From Biomphalaria glabrata (lineage: Eukaryota; Mollusca; Gastropoda; Planorbidae), in NCBI RefSeq assembly GCF_947242115.1, contig NC_074712.1, forward strand, positions 43,839,838-43,903,837: a DNA stretch of 64,000 nt. Reading direction: 5' to 3'. Positions 24,892 through 36,800 of the stretch are shown in pieces. Both the position numbers and the translations under genes were made by a program. Below the pieces are notes generated by a model. It did no database searches. It was not told the DNA's origin and saw only the letters and a list, made by a program, of their open reading frames with translations. Each line of letters opens with the position of its first letter. The first letter of the stretch is position 1.

Positions 24892-27800
24892 CAATACCTT
24901 CATTATTGAACTTAACATATAATAAAATAATCATTAAAAAAAATGTTTGACTCCATTCGGGTAACGAATTCGTGACACTGTTAGCTGCATGAACGTACAT
25001 TTTTTTCTGATTCGGCCAGGGGGCAAGGCCAGGGGGCAAGGCATACCTGTGCGATAATTTATTGGTATCTTAATTATATGGACATCTAGATCTAACACTA
25101 GACTTAAGCCTAAAGTTAAAGTTAAAGTCTTGATTTGAAGGTCTTAAGAACTAGTCTAGATCTACTTATAGGTATAGAATCTAGATGTAATCTCTATCAG
25201 ATTGACTTTCCAATCGGAATGATTCCCGTGATGCATCTTTACACCTACACTTACAAGACGGCCTGGGCATTCATTTATTTCACTCTTGAATCAATAAAGC
25301 CTTACATTCGGAAATACCCGAACGCGAAAGTCCTTTCAAGAACGCAATAGTCCTTTCAAAACCGATGTTGGATCTAGACCTAGAATTAGTCTCTCTCTAG
25401 TCAAATGTACATTTATTTATTTTTTACTTTGAAAAATTATAACGTTCAAACTAGAGTTAGAGCAGTATTCGAGAATCGCGTTCACCCAGGTTCCATGAAG
25501 GAGTGACTTGAATAGAGGTATTGTAAAAATGTATTGTATTTTGGAGTCTAAATTTGAAAACTGATATCATGATTTTGTTTGTTGTCATTTTTGCTTTATC
25601 CTTTAGAAAGAAGCATTTCTCTTTCTCTACCTTTCGCTCTCTCTCTCTCTTTCTAATACTCCCCCTCTCCCTCTCCTTCTCTCTCTCTCTTTCTCTCTCT
25701 CTCCTCTCTCTCCTCTATCTCTCCCTCTCTCTCTCTCTCTCGTTCTCTCTCTCTCTTTCTCCTTCTCTCTATCCCTCTCTCTCGTCCTCTCTCTCCTAAA
25801 TATCACCCAATGCACTTATTGTCTTCTCAGGTCAGCTACTTTAACCATACCTAACAGGCCAGAACTGTGTACACCTGTAGAATCGCTGTCCCCTCGACCT
25901 GAAGAAACTGTATATAGTCCTCTCAAGATTGGATTGAAGCCAGACTTCAGAAAGAAAAAAGATGACTTGAGTAATACAAGTGTACTTAGTTCATTGTCAA
26001 AACCTCTTAAGGTCGCTCTTGTTTTCTTTTTTTCTTTCTCTCTCTCCCTCTCTCTCTCCTTTTCATACGCACAGGCCAATGATGGGTAGCGAACACAACC
26101 TCCTTTGGGTTATCCTGTTTGACCTGACAACCCAGTCCAATAAGTCCGCTACGCCAGCTTTACAAAATCCTTTCCAACGGCCATTAGGATAATGGCGCTT
26201 TGGGACACGGATAAACGCGAGGAAACACACACACACATTTTACAGTTGATGAAAAGCAAAAATATTGTGTTCAATTGCAGAGCCGCTAAGCGGTCACGTT
26301 GGGTGTGATGGGGAGCGTGTGTCTTCACAGCAATGGTGCAGACTCAGCAGAACATGTTGGAATAACTAGCAATGAGTCGATAACTTCTTTATCTTCATAC
26401 TATATTTCCTTGTGGGGATCATTTGTGGCAAACGTGTTGAATATTATAGAACCTTAATTGATATTTATCGACCATCCAACTTTTTGTTTTCTTCTATCTG
26501 GAACCGTTTCAACAATTCTTATAAAATAACCAAACATCTTTTTTTTTTTTTTTTGGGGGGGGGGGGGCTGAGCGAGAGAATTAGTAAAAGTAATAGATTA
26601 AAAGTAGCGTATATTTAGCAACTAATGGCAATCGCTGTAAGTGATGTTAGAGCACTGGCGGATCCAGAACTTTGGAGTGGGGGGGGGCGATTTATTTTCC
26701 AAACCCTAACCCTAACTCCCAGTAAACCCTAACCCTATGCATAAACATGCGTACAGCACACACACATATATATCATATATATATATATATATATATGAGA
26801 ATAAAAAAAGCAGGATTTCTCAACCTCCGGCGAAAACAAAACAACTGGGGCAGCGCTGTAAGGTTTCCTAGTGGGGTCGAGGCGAAGCCCCGACGCCAAA
26901 AGTGTTTTCTTGCATTCTTCAATGCAGAAACGTATTCTCCTGACATCTACTGCTCATTATTCATTAATGGAGTTCGGGGCAAAGCCCCGACGCCAAAAGC
27001 GTTTTCTTGCATTCTGATCATTATTCATCAATAAAGTTCGGGGCGAAGCCCCGACGCCAAAAGCGTTTTCTTGCATTCTTCACTGCAAAAACGTATTCTC
27101 CTGGCATCTACAGCTCATTATTCATCAATGAAGTTCGGGGCGAAGCCCCGACGCCAAAAGCGTTTTCTTGCATTTTTCAATGTAGAAACGCATTCTCCTG
27201 GCACCTACTGCTCATTATTCATTAATGGAGTTCGGGGCAAAGCCCCGACGCCAAAAGCGTTTTCTTGCATTCTGATCATTATTCATCAATAAAGTTCGGG
27301 GCGGGGCCCCGACGCCAAAAGCGTTTTCTTGCATTCTTCACTGCAAAAACGTATTCTCCTGGCATCTACTGCTCATTATTCATCAATGGAGTTCGGGGCA
27401 AAGCCCCGACGCCAAAAGCGTTTTTTTGCATTCTTTACTGCAAAAACGTATTCTCCTGACATCTACAGCTCATTATTCATCAGTGGGGTTCCGACGCCAA
27501 AAAAGAATTCCTTGCATTCTTCACAGAAGAAACGCATTCTCCTGACCAAACGCTCATTATTCATACTACTAAAAAAGGACTTTTCAAATAATGTTGTACT
27601 TGAAAAGTATTCTAATATGAATTTATAGGCCCTAAATACATTGCAAATAAAACCGATTTTTTCCTTGAAAAGATAAGATAACCCACATATTTAGATTTTG
27701 GCTTTGAGGATCGACGCCGAAAAATAATATTCAATAAAAATCAAGTATAAATTGTGAGTTATAGTCTCAAATGTATTTAACTAGCAAAATATCAAATTAA

Positions 27801-30800
27801 GTAAAGGTTGGGAAAAGGGACTATGAGAGTATCATCCGAGTTTAGAACTCATCTCAATTGTGACTCTTATACTGAAAAATTTCATTTGAATTCTAACTTT
27901 CTTAAAATAATTATTATTAATTAATGTGAAATTACATAAACTCTGTCTGGAAATGGGAGGGGCGGTAGAGTTAAAACGATTAATCCTCGCTCCTTTAATA
28001 ATTTCTGCTAACGATAGCATTTGGCATTAAAGAATAAGGGTGGGGCGACTAATTTTGTTCACAAACTATGATTCTCTATAAAAATAGGACCGCCCCCCCC
28101 CACTCAGAGGGCTAGAGTGGGGAGTGCAGTACATGCAATCGCCCTCCCCCCAACCCTACCGAAAGGGATTGACATAATATAAAATTTATATATTAATTGA
28201 ATTAATGTTGTTCACAAATTATGATTTCTCCATAAAAGTAGGACCGCCCCCCCCCCCACTCAAAGGGTTTAGGTGGGAAGGGCAGTAGAGGTATTCGCCC
28301 CCCCCCTCCAATCGGCAAACAGGGAACGACATAATATAGAGATCTGTTAAAATATCAATAACAAGTTTTAATCATACAGATATTTAATTGATTCTGTTAG
28401 CAAGCTGTGATTTCTAGAAATAAATTGAACCGCCCCCCCCCCCCACTCGAAAGTGTATGGGGGGGGGGGGGGATTGATACCATCGCTCCCTTCCGACCCC
28501 ACCAAATCGGCCAACATACTAGAGGGGGGGGGGAATAATCTAAAAATAGGTTGAAATATAAATAATTAGTATATATTATTAACATAAGTAATAAATTCGT
28601 ATACAAATTGTGTAAATTCTATACTAAAATTCATCCGCCCCCCCCGGGGGGTCGTCCGAGTGGGGGGGGGCGATCGCCCCTACCGCCCCCCCCCCCCTGG
28701 ATCCGCCAGTGTGTTAGAGGCATTCATAGCGCTCATACATTTAGTACTCTGAAGACGTCAAACAAGTTGTTTTCACAATTCTGCTTCTTTTTTTTTAAAC
28801 AAAAGAAGGATGACTTAACAATTGAATGGGCTCTGTAGGTAATATCTGTATGATAATAGGACCTATTAATTTAAACTTGATTTGGGCATGGGGGGGGTCG
28901 AACAATGAGAATCAAAGGAAGTTAAATGTATTCTGCGAATAGCTTTAAAAAAAAAAAGATAATCCAGAGTGGTCGTATGATTTCTAATGTGTTGTATAAA
29001 AGTATTATTAATTTAAATGAACAAGGCGAAAGTTTAAAGGTGAAAGGATTTTATTAGAGAGAAGGGAATAATATCTAAAATATGTAAAGAAAAAATATTG
29101 ATTTTTATTCTAAAGATAGCCAACTCTAGTGATGCATTTTATTTCACCAGTAAACCTTAAGCTTACACTTGCATTATTGTCCAGATTATACCCAATACCA
29201 ATGTTTGGACAATCGGGTGATGTGGTACACACACGTCATTATTATCAGCATATTATGTTCTAGTTATTACAACGGAGACAAGAAATGTGCGGTATTATTA
29301 CGTGATTATCGTGAAAATCATAATGTTATACATAATTGTAATTAATTTACAAAGTCCAGTCAACATGTCAGCTTTAAGTCTAACAGTGCACACACATAAG
29401 AGACTACTGGTCAGTCATGCAATTAATTGTATTATTATAGCCAGTTATGACGTAAGTGTGCTGTGTCCAGCGCAATGTTACAAAGTGTTGTTTCTTTACA
29501 TTTGTAATTTTCGTAGTAGGAGGCACTGTGGCTGAGCGGTAAATTGCTTGGTCTCTGAATCGAGGGTCCCAGGGTTCGAATCATAATTTTAGGCTGGAAT
29601 TTTGTAATTTTGGGATCCTTGGGTGCCTCTGAGTCCACCCAGCTCTAATGGGAATCTGACATTAGTTGGGGAAAAGTAAAGGCGGTTGGTCATTGTGCTG
29701 GCCACATGATACCCTCGTTAACCGTAGGCCACATCATCTGCACTATAGACCACAGGGGCTGAAAGGGGAACTATTTTTCGTAGTGGTGAGTTTGTTTATA
29801 GATCAAGTTAAGACTAGCCTCTTACAATCGTACAGCACTTCCTTGAAGGATGTAATAGAATTTAAAAAAATAAAAAGCTTCTCTAAGAGTATGAACACCA
29901 CATATACAGCCAGATCTCTCAAGATGTAGCATTTATTTACGTTTATTAATCGGTTCGTGTTTTGTTAGGTACAACAAACAAATTGTGCAAAGTTAAAAAT
30001 ACATCCGAGAATGGGTACGAGAGAAATAAAATTGTACAAAAAAAAATGTGCCGGACAGACAGACAGACAGAGTCGCTATAAGGCTTTATAAAAAGGAAGC
30101 TACAAAACGAAAACAAAATCAAACACTTAGTCATGTGACACGGAAGTAATCAATACCATTCCCCTCCCGCAATTCGAGAGGAAATAGTAGTTCCCAGGTA
30201 AATCAATGATAAACAGAGTCATACTAGTAGATTTAAAAAAAAAAGGTTAAAAGAATTCTTATTTGTGTATTCTTTGTAAAGCTCATTTCGTGTTACAGTC
30301 ATTTGGATGCAATCAAGACAGCGAGATGGCTATTACCCCCTACTGGACAGACTGACCAGGAAGAAAGCTAAGGTCAACTACTACGGCAAGTCAACGCCGA
30401 CTAGGCACAGTCAACTCAATAGCAGCACTCTCATCCAGAAGTAATCTAACCATGAGCACTTCCGGTCTGCAGAAGAATGTCAACCATCTAAAGCAGCAAA
30501 GTGACTCACCCACATCGCACGTTGACTCTATGCACATGGAAGCTAGAGCAAAGCTGTTTTGATTATTAACGATCACATGGATATTGACTTGTCATGTGAA
30601 TTTGTTTCAGTGGGGAATAAGAAAAATAAAACGCTTCAAAAATCTATTTGTTGCTTAAAGTTCGTAAATAATTGATTCGACTTTTACACATTTCTTTTCG
30701 TTCCCAGTACGTTATGACTTTGGGTGGTCTGTAATATATCTAACCTTAATGTTTCTAATCTAGAATGCGCACTTAGTGATCTATGAGCAAAAGATGGCAA

Positions 30801-33800
30801 AACTGAGCTTAGCTTGGGGGAGGGGGGTCTCTCTCTTCGCAAAACCTTTGTATGTTTAAAAAAAAAACAGCACATTATTTATTCTTCGGCGCTTTACCAA
30901 ATTCATAGCGCGAAACTCCTTTGAGAATGCTCATAAATAGTTTCGAAGTCCCCAAAGACCAGCTACAATGGGGAGAATTGTTCGTCGAGGCCAATAAAGA
31001 GATATTGGCTAAGCAGATCTCTCAACAATTGTAGAGTCATCTGTTCTGTGTGGTCATGGTTCTTTGAGCCGCCGGCCGTGGTAAGGCCGAAACCGAACTC
31101 CACAGAAGTCATTAGTATTCCTACAATGTGTCGCCACTAGGCGTGAGATGGCCTCCAACACGTGTGACCTCGTTAGGAGCAGGTTGGCGGATGATGACAA
31201 GGAGCGAACCTTTATTTCTTCCTCATCACATGGAATGTACTCGCTTCTGTGGAAGCTCACTGGAGATTATCGTTCCCTACCCATGACTTATTATGGACGT
31301 TTCCAGGAGGTTGCCAGAATGACGTCGGCAAAAGGATGCGAAACCCCAGGACGGTGGTCGACTATGTAGGCCTATGTAACCTAAAACCCTAAAGTTATCT
31401 GCAACGCGAGCCCTCAACTCTTATCGGTAACGAATACATCGCAGGAAGTCTACTAAGTACATGTATGTCTTTGTTACTCTAGGTTACCATTTTGTGACTA
31501 CTATTCTCAGAAGTTAAATTTTATGATCTAATGTTCAATGCGTAGTTTGTAGCAACAGAATTTCTCATCATTGAATTGGCCAAGTTGAAATCATAAAACA
31601 AGAAAAAACACATTGTATTTCATGTAATTGAAAGACATTATGATCCAAATCCTATACAAAATCATTCTATAGACTTGAGGCTTGAACTATACAGACTCGA
31701 TGAACTGGTTAGAACCCTGATGTCCGTTCGTCTCTCCTATTTATAGGTTTTCCCCAAACTCAGAAATCAAAAGTTCTGATACTGGAAGCTACTTAAGTCT
31801 CAAACATTATTCTTTTGTTTAGAAACTCGAAGCCCCCAGAAACCAATGTTTGCAACCTTGACCCCACGTGACAGTATTTATCAGGACGCATCTATTGCGT
31901 AGTACAGTGATTCCTAACTATTCCAACAGAGCCGACACAGACAGCCGTAAGGCATGTATTAGTCAAACAATGGCTCTATCTAATTGTGTATATCTCATTA
32001 TAACAAGTAGACAAAATAAGTACACTACATTACTATATACAGAAGCTTCAGTGAGTAGGAGCAATTAAGCTGTAAACGTAATTATCAATTCGAAGCTAGG
32101 GGCTGTAACCAATGATAGGTACATAAATATTGAGCACAAATGAAAAGCACCAGCAGGGCTCAAAACATTAGTAAAAACATATATATAGCATGTGACCATG
32201 GACCACTGAGGTGGTAATTTGAAAAAGGGCGAATGACTCTGAACCAGAAGAATGTTTCTTTTAGACATTCCTGTGGTCTAAAAGTTAAATTCGCTTTGCA
32301 ATGTGTTACTGCTAGGCGGTGTTGTCGTTTCAGGGCAGGACTAGCTGGGGCATGTGACCATTGACCAGTGTGATCGTAATTTGCATAAGGGCGAATGACT
32401 CTGGACCAGAATAATATTTGTTTGAAACATTCCTATTGGTTTCATTCGCTTTGCGTCACTGCTAGGTAGTGTTGTCGTTTCTAATAAAATTGTTTCAGGT
32501 CAGTTTCAATTTTACATTTTCGGTCATGTGGCCCCCGACACGAGTATCGGAAATTAAAATTGCCCGCAGGTCGAATTAGGTTGAGCATCACTGGTGAGAA
32601 GGCCATATTACAAGGTCTTCTGGACTTGCAAAGACCCTCCTTCAGGGAACAGTCCCAGGAAAAAGAAGAAGAAGAGGCAGACAAAGAAAGTCATGGGAAA
32701 ACAATATAAAAGAATGGAAGGGCCTGCCACTGAAAGAGACTCTAAGGCAAAAGACAGAGAGGAATGGAGAAAGACGGTCGACAAATCTTGTGTGGTGCCC
32801 CAAACGGTCCAGCAGACTAAAGGATAGTTAAAGGTAAAGGTGTCACTGGTGTAGAAAGCAGGAAAGCCAGATTAATAAAGCCAACATTATGAGACTTTTA
32901 ACATGTGTGTTATGGAGTGTTTGTATTTTTATGGTGACGGTGGGAAGATGTTTGCCATTGGTTGTGAGTGGTGCAAGACAAACGGTACTGTTGTCTTATC
33001 TTATCTGATAAAATACAGACGTTACTTCAAAAAAAGATGATTACGTCCTAAGCGTCAAGCATGTTAACCAATGACTTGTTAGCGGTCTTAGGACAGACGA
33101 CTCCAGAACTTGAGACTGAGATGAAGTGTTAGTGTAGTGAGTTAGATTGTGTTTAGAATACCTTTTTATAGTATTATTAAAGTCTACTATATTTAGTGCA
33201 TTTCATCATAAGTTGTTTTTTTTTTGTCTATACTGTATTAAAAGTTCTATAAAATGTCGTTCACAAAAGAAGTTATTCACGTTATTTCATACTTTAACAG
33301 TTCAACTATAAGACGTCTACAGCGGTCTACCAGCAGTTCGGTGCTACAAGTCAACGGCCGTCAACAACAATAGGCCTAAGCAAAATATTTACTTTTCTTT
33401 TCTTTTCTTTTAGGAGAGTGCGCTCCTTTTACCAGTTGTATGTAACAATAAACATAGTCTTTGAGTATAGTACTATAGTATAAACACAGTCCTTGAGTAT
33501 AATTTTGACCACAAGACCAAAGAGACATCCATTCCGTGTACAGGGCCATAAGCAAACGATTCATTTATAGTCTGAAATTTGCTTTTGACATAAATATTAG
33601 ATATTTGAATATTGAAAACCATACCATTTTTTACTAATAAATACAAAGACTTAATTTAATGAGTCTTTGCTTTAACTACTTTGTCACATCCAGCACAGAC
33701 TGTCTGTCGCTGGTTGGTTTAGGTCTACTTTGTCACATCCAGCACAGACTGTCTATCGCTGGTTGCTTTAGGTCTACTTTGTCACATCCTCCACAGACTG

Positions 33801-36800
33801 TCTGTCGCTGGTTGGTTTAGGTCTACTTTGTCACATCCAGCATAGACTGTCTGTCGCTGGTTGGTTTAGGTCTACTTTGTCACATCCAGCACAGACTGTC
33901 TGTCGTTGGTTGGTTTAGGTCTACTTTGTCACATCCAGCACAGACTGTCTGTCGCTGGTTGGTTGAAGTTCTCGTTTCGCTGTTTACGTCTGTCCTCGGC
34001 AGTGGATTTTATTTTGCTTTCAAATGTGTATCCCGAGACCTTTGTAAGAAATGTCCAGCTGTCTCGTTAGGAAGTGCTCCCGTCTATATCCGCCAAAGCA
34101 AGCTTCCTACGCTGATCTTGAAAGTGCTTTCGAGGGCGAGGCACCTCTGTTACGCTGACCACCTTTCATCTCACAAAAACTAAATCGCATTTATGGAAAG
34201 CACATATCCATCTAAGGCCTAAGCTATTCAAAATAATAATAATAAAGTTTAAAATATATGGAAGTATTACAAGACCAATCTAAACCTTACAAAGCAACGT
34301 CTACTACTTTAATGTTTGTCAACCTTAAGTTTCAAGGAAAAGAAACGTTTTTTAGGCAGGGCCACAGACCTACGTATATTTCTATGTCAATGCGTATGGC
34401 CCACAGACCTATATATATTTCTGTCAATGCGTATGACCCACAGACCTATATATATTTCTGTCAATGCGTATGGCTCACAGACGTATATAATATATATATA
34501 GGTATGTGGTATGGTAAGTTCTAAATAAAGTTGTCTAAAGCTAGAAATATTTCCGTTCATCTCCAACTACGTTGGTCCAGGATACTGAGCTTGATGAACA
34601 CACCATTAAACGTGAGACTTCAGCAAGGTGAAGTAGTTGCTACCCTTTAGTTAGATTTAGTCTAGATGTCTCGATACATTAACCTATTAAAATTAATCTA
34701 TTAGAATTAGTCATTAGAATATCTAATTTTAATAAATATTTGTCCGAAATGAACATAACGACGCAATGTGAACTGAACAGACCTGTGCTCAAGTTGCTGC
34801 ATAAACTTTTGAATAAACTGAACAAATCTTATTTTAAATGTAGATCTAGGAATATGCTAGCTCTAGACAATTGATGATGAATGGTGTGTCTAGAAACAAG
34901 AAATTTCATTATTACTCTCCTACTTTCATGCTAACTCTCTCTACCATGCCTGGGCTTCTAGAAAGTTTTGAAACCAGGAAACAAAACATTTCTTGAGACT
35001 ATTCATTACATAAGCAGATCATTGCTTTACCACCAGAGCGCATTAAAATCTTCAATATACCAAACTAATGTAGACCCTATCTGTTTTGTCTGTTTGTTTT
35101 GTTTTTTTAACTCGGAATAGTTGACTGAAAGAATTAGAGTTATAAAAAAAACGCATCGAAACATTATTTCTCCTAAACGTTGACAGCAACTAAAACCTTG
35201 ACAGAATTTTATTTGGAACCCTTTCATCTCCTCCTGAACCATTGCTGGTGTAGTGCAATGTTACAGACCTTGTGATCTATAGGGGCAGATGATGATTAGA
35301 GCTGGGGTGGACTCAGAGGCGCCGAAATTAAAAATCCCAGTTTCCACCAGGATTCGAACCCGGTTCGGAAGCCAAGCGCTTTACCACTCAGCCACTGCGA
35401 CCTCTTCATACATTAATATGATTAAAATGATTAATTTTTAACAGAGCAGCCACGCACAGTAAAGTTCATCCGGCTGTGTGGAAACATCATTGGTTCATCT
35501 GTCTCATTGAGGTTATGAACGACCCAAAGTTGCCTTCTGATGCTGAAACAATAAACAGACGTCCTGCCTCAAACTGGTGTAAACCTCAGACTTCCATCTG
35601 GTAAAACTTTTAGATAGTTAGTGGACGTAGCAACTCGGTAACAACGCTAAAGGACGTCAGAAAAGAGGACATTCAATGATTAGTAAATAAAGACTTGGAC
35701 ACATAGGTCTTACAAAGTAGAAATAGTTCTATAGAATTCTTTACTTATAAGTACGATTCACATGGCCTAGACCTCTTGCAAGAAGTAGGCTATTAGAAAG
35801 CTGGTGGCGAACGGAATGTATGCTCCAGATAATTGTAGACGACTTTTGAAAGAATATGAAACGCGTTTAGTCGTCAAATCATTTGCAAGTTGTAGAATGT
35901 CCTTCTCAATACGTCCTAGGGGCTTGATGCTGAACTTTTTATTTATAGTAAACATCTGGTATTCAACGATTCCTGTGTTTGTGTAGGTGTGTGTGTGTTT
36001 AAATAAAAACATGTAAAAGCCTAATTTTAAACCAAATTCTTAAACCAAATGAAATTCTTAGCAGAATTTTTTTTTCCAAAGCTGCTTAAACTTTGTTAAA
36101 TTAACTTATTTCATTTCATTTCAGTTCACTATTTCATTGACAACTCATAATCCCATTCACCGAAGTACTGGTATACGCCTCGGCGAGGTCATCTCTCAAA
36201 GGGTGACTACAACAATATTTAAGGATGATTTCAGGGTGGCTTATTTGTCCCCTTTTTAATTGAGATGTAAGGTAAAGGACTTCTTTAATGCCTTGCATTC
36301 TATAGGGCAGAGATTGTTAAGGTCATCTGTTTCAATGGCTGACAGTTAACGAAGGTTTCATGTGGCCAGCACAACGACCAAGCGTTAAAGTGAGGGGCGT
36401 CCTAAAAATCCAGAAATTTAAAATCTCAGTTTACACAGAGATTCAATCCAGAGACCCCATCGGTTCGGAAGCCAACGATTTACCACCAGGCCACCACTGC
36501 CCTTCCCGAAACAGAGGGAGCCATGTATATCTAATAAACATAATTCGTTAATGTGTTAATATACGAATAACTTGATCAATTAATGAATATTTTTTTTAAA
36601 TATGGTTTTAAATCAAACTCATTGTTGTCTTTAGGTTTTTATCACACGGCGACAGATCGGGCTGTCGGAATTTAGCGAACTCTCTTCACGAAGCAAGAAC
36701 CAGACCGGACTATAGCTGTAAGTACTACTTTTTACTTTCTTTGCTGGATAGGCCAATCAGCGTGAGGACAAAAAGTCTAGCTCGAAATACATCAAATGAT

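Larger units (their letters stand above)
26653..28711. mobile_element. hAT-like non-autonomous element with internal tandem repeats, TSD TGTTAGAG
   Basis: The ends are CACTGGCGGATCCAG and its exact inverse CTGGATCCGCCAGTG. The 8 bp TGTTAGAG flanks both sides (26645-26652 and 28712-28719). No transposase is recognised. The inside is repeats: a CCCTAA-rich stretch at 26702-26736, a 64/97 bp higher-order array at 26870-27520, and a roughly 160 bp unit repeated three to four times at 28055-28680, each with poly-C and poly-G runs. Confidence 0.88.

Noticed and set aside
26747-27628. Series of 64-99 codon ORFs in all frames
   Set aside because: They trace the 64/97 bp repeats inside the hAT-like element.
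29521-29590. Possible genuine tRNA gene
   Set aside because: A and B boxes are present but the acceptor stem does not close and a SINE body follows.
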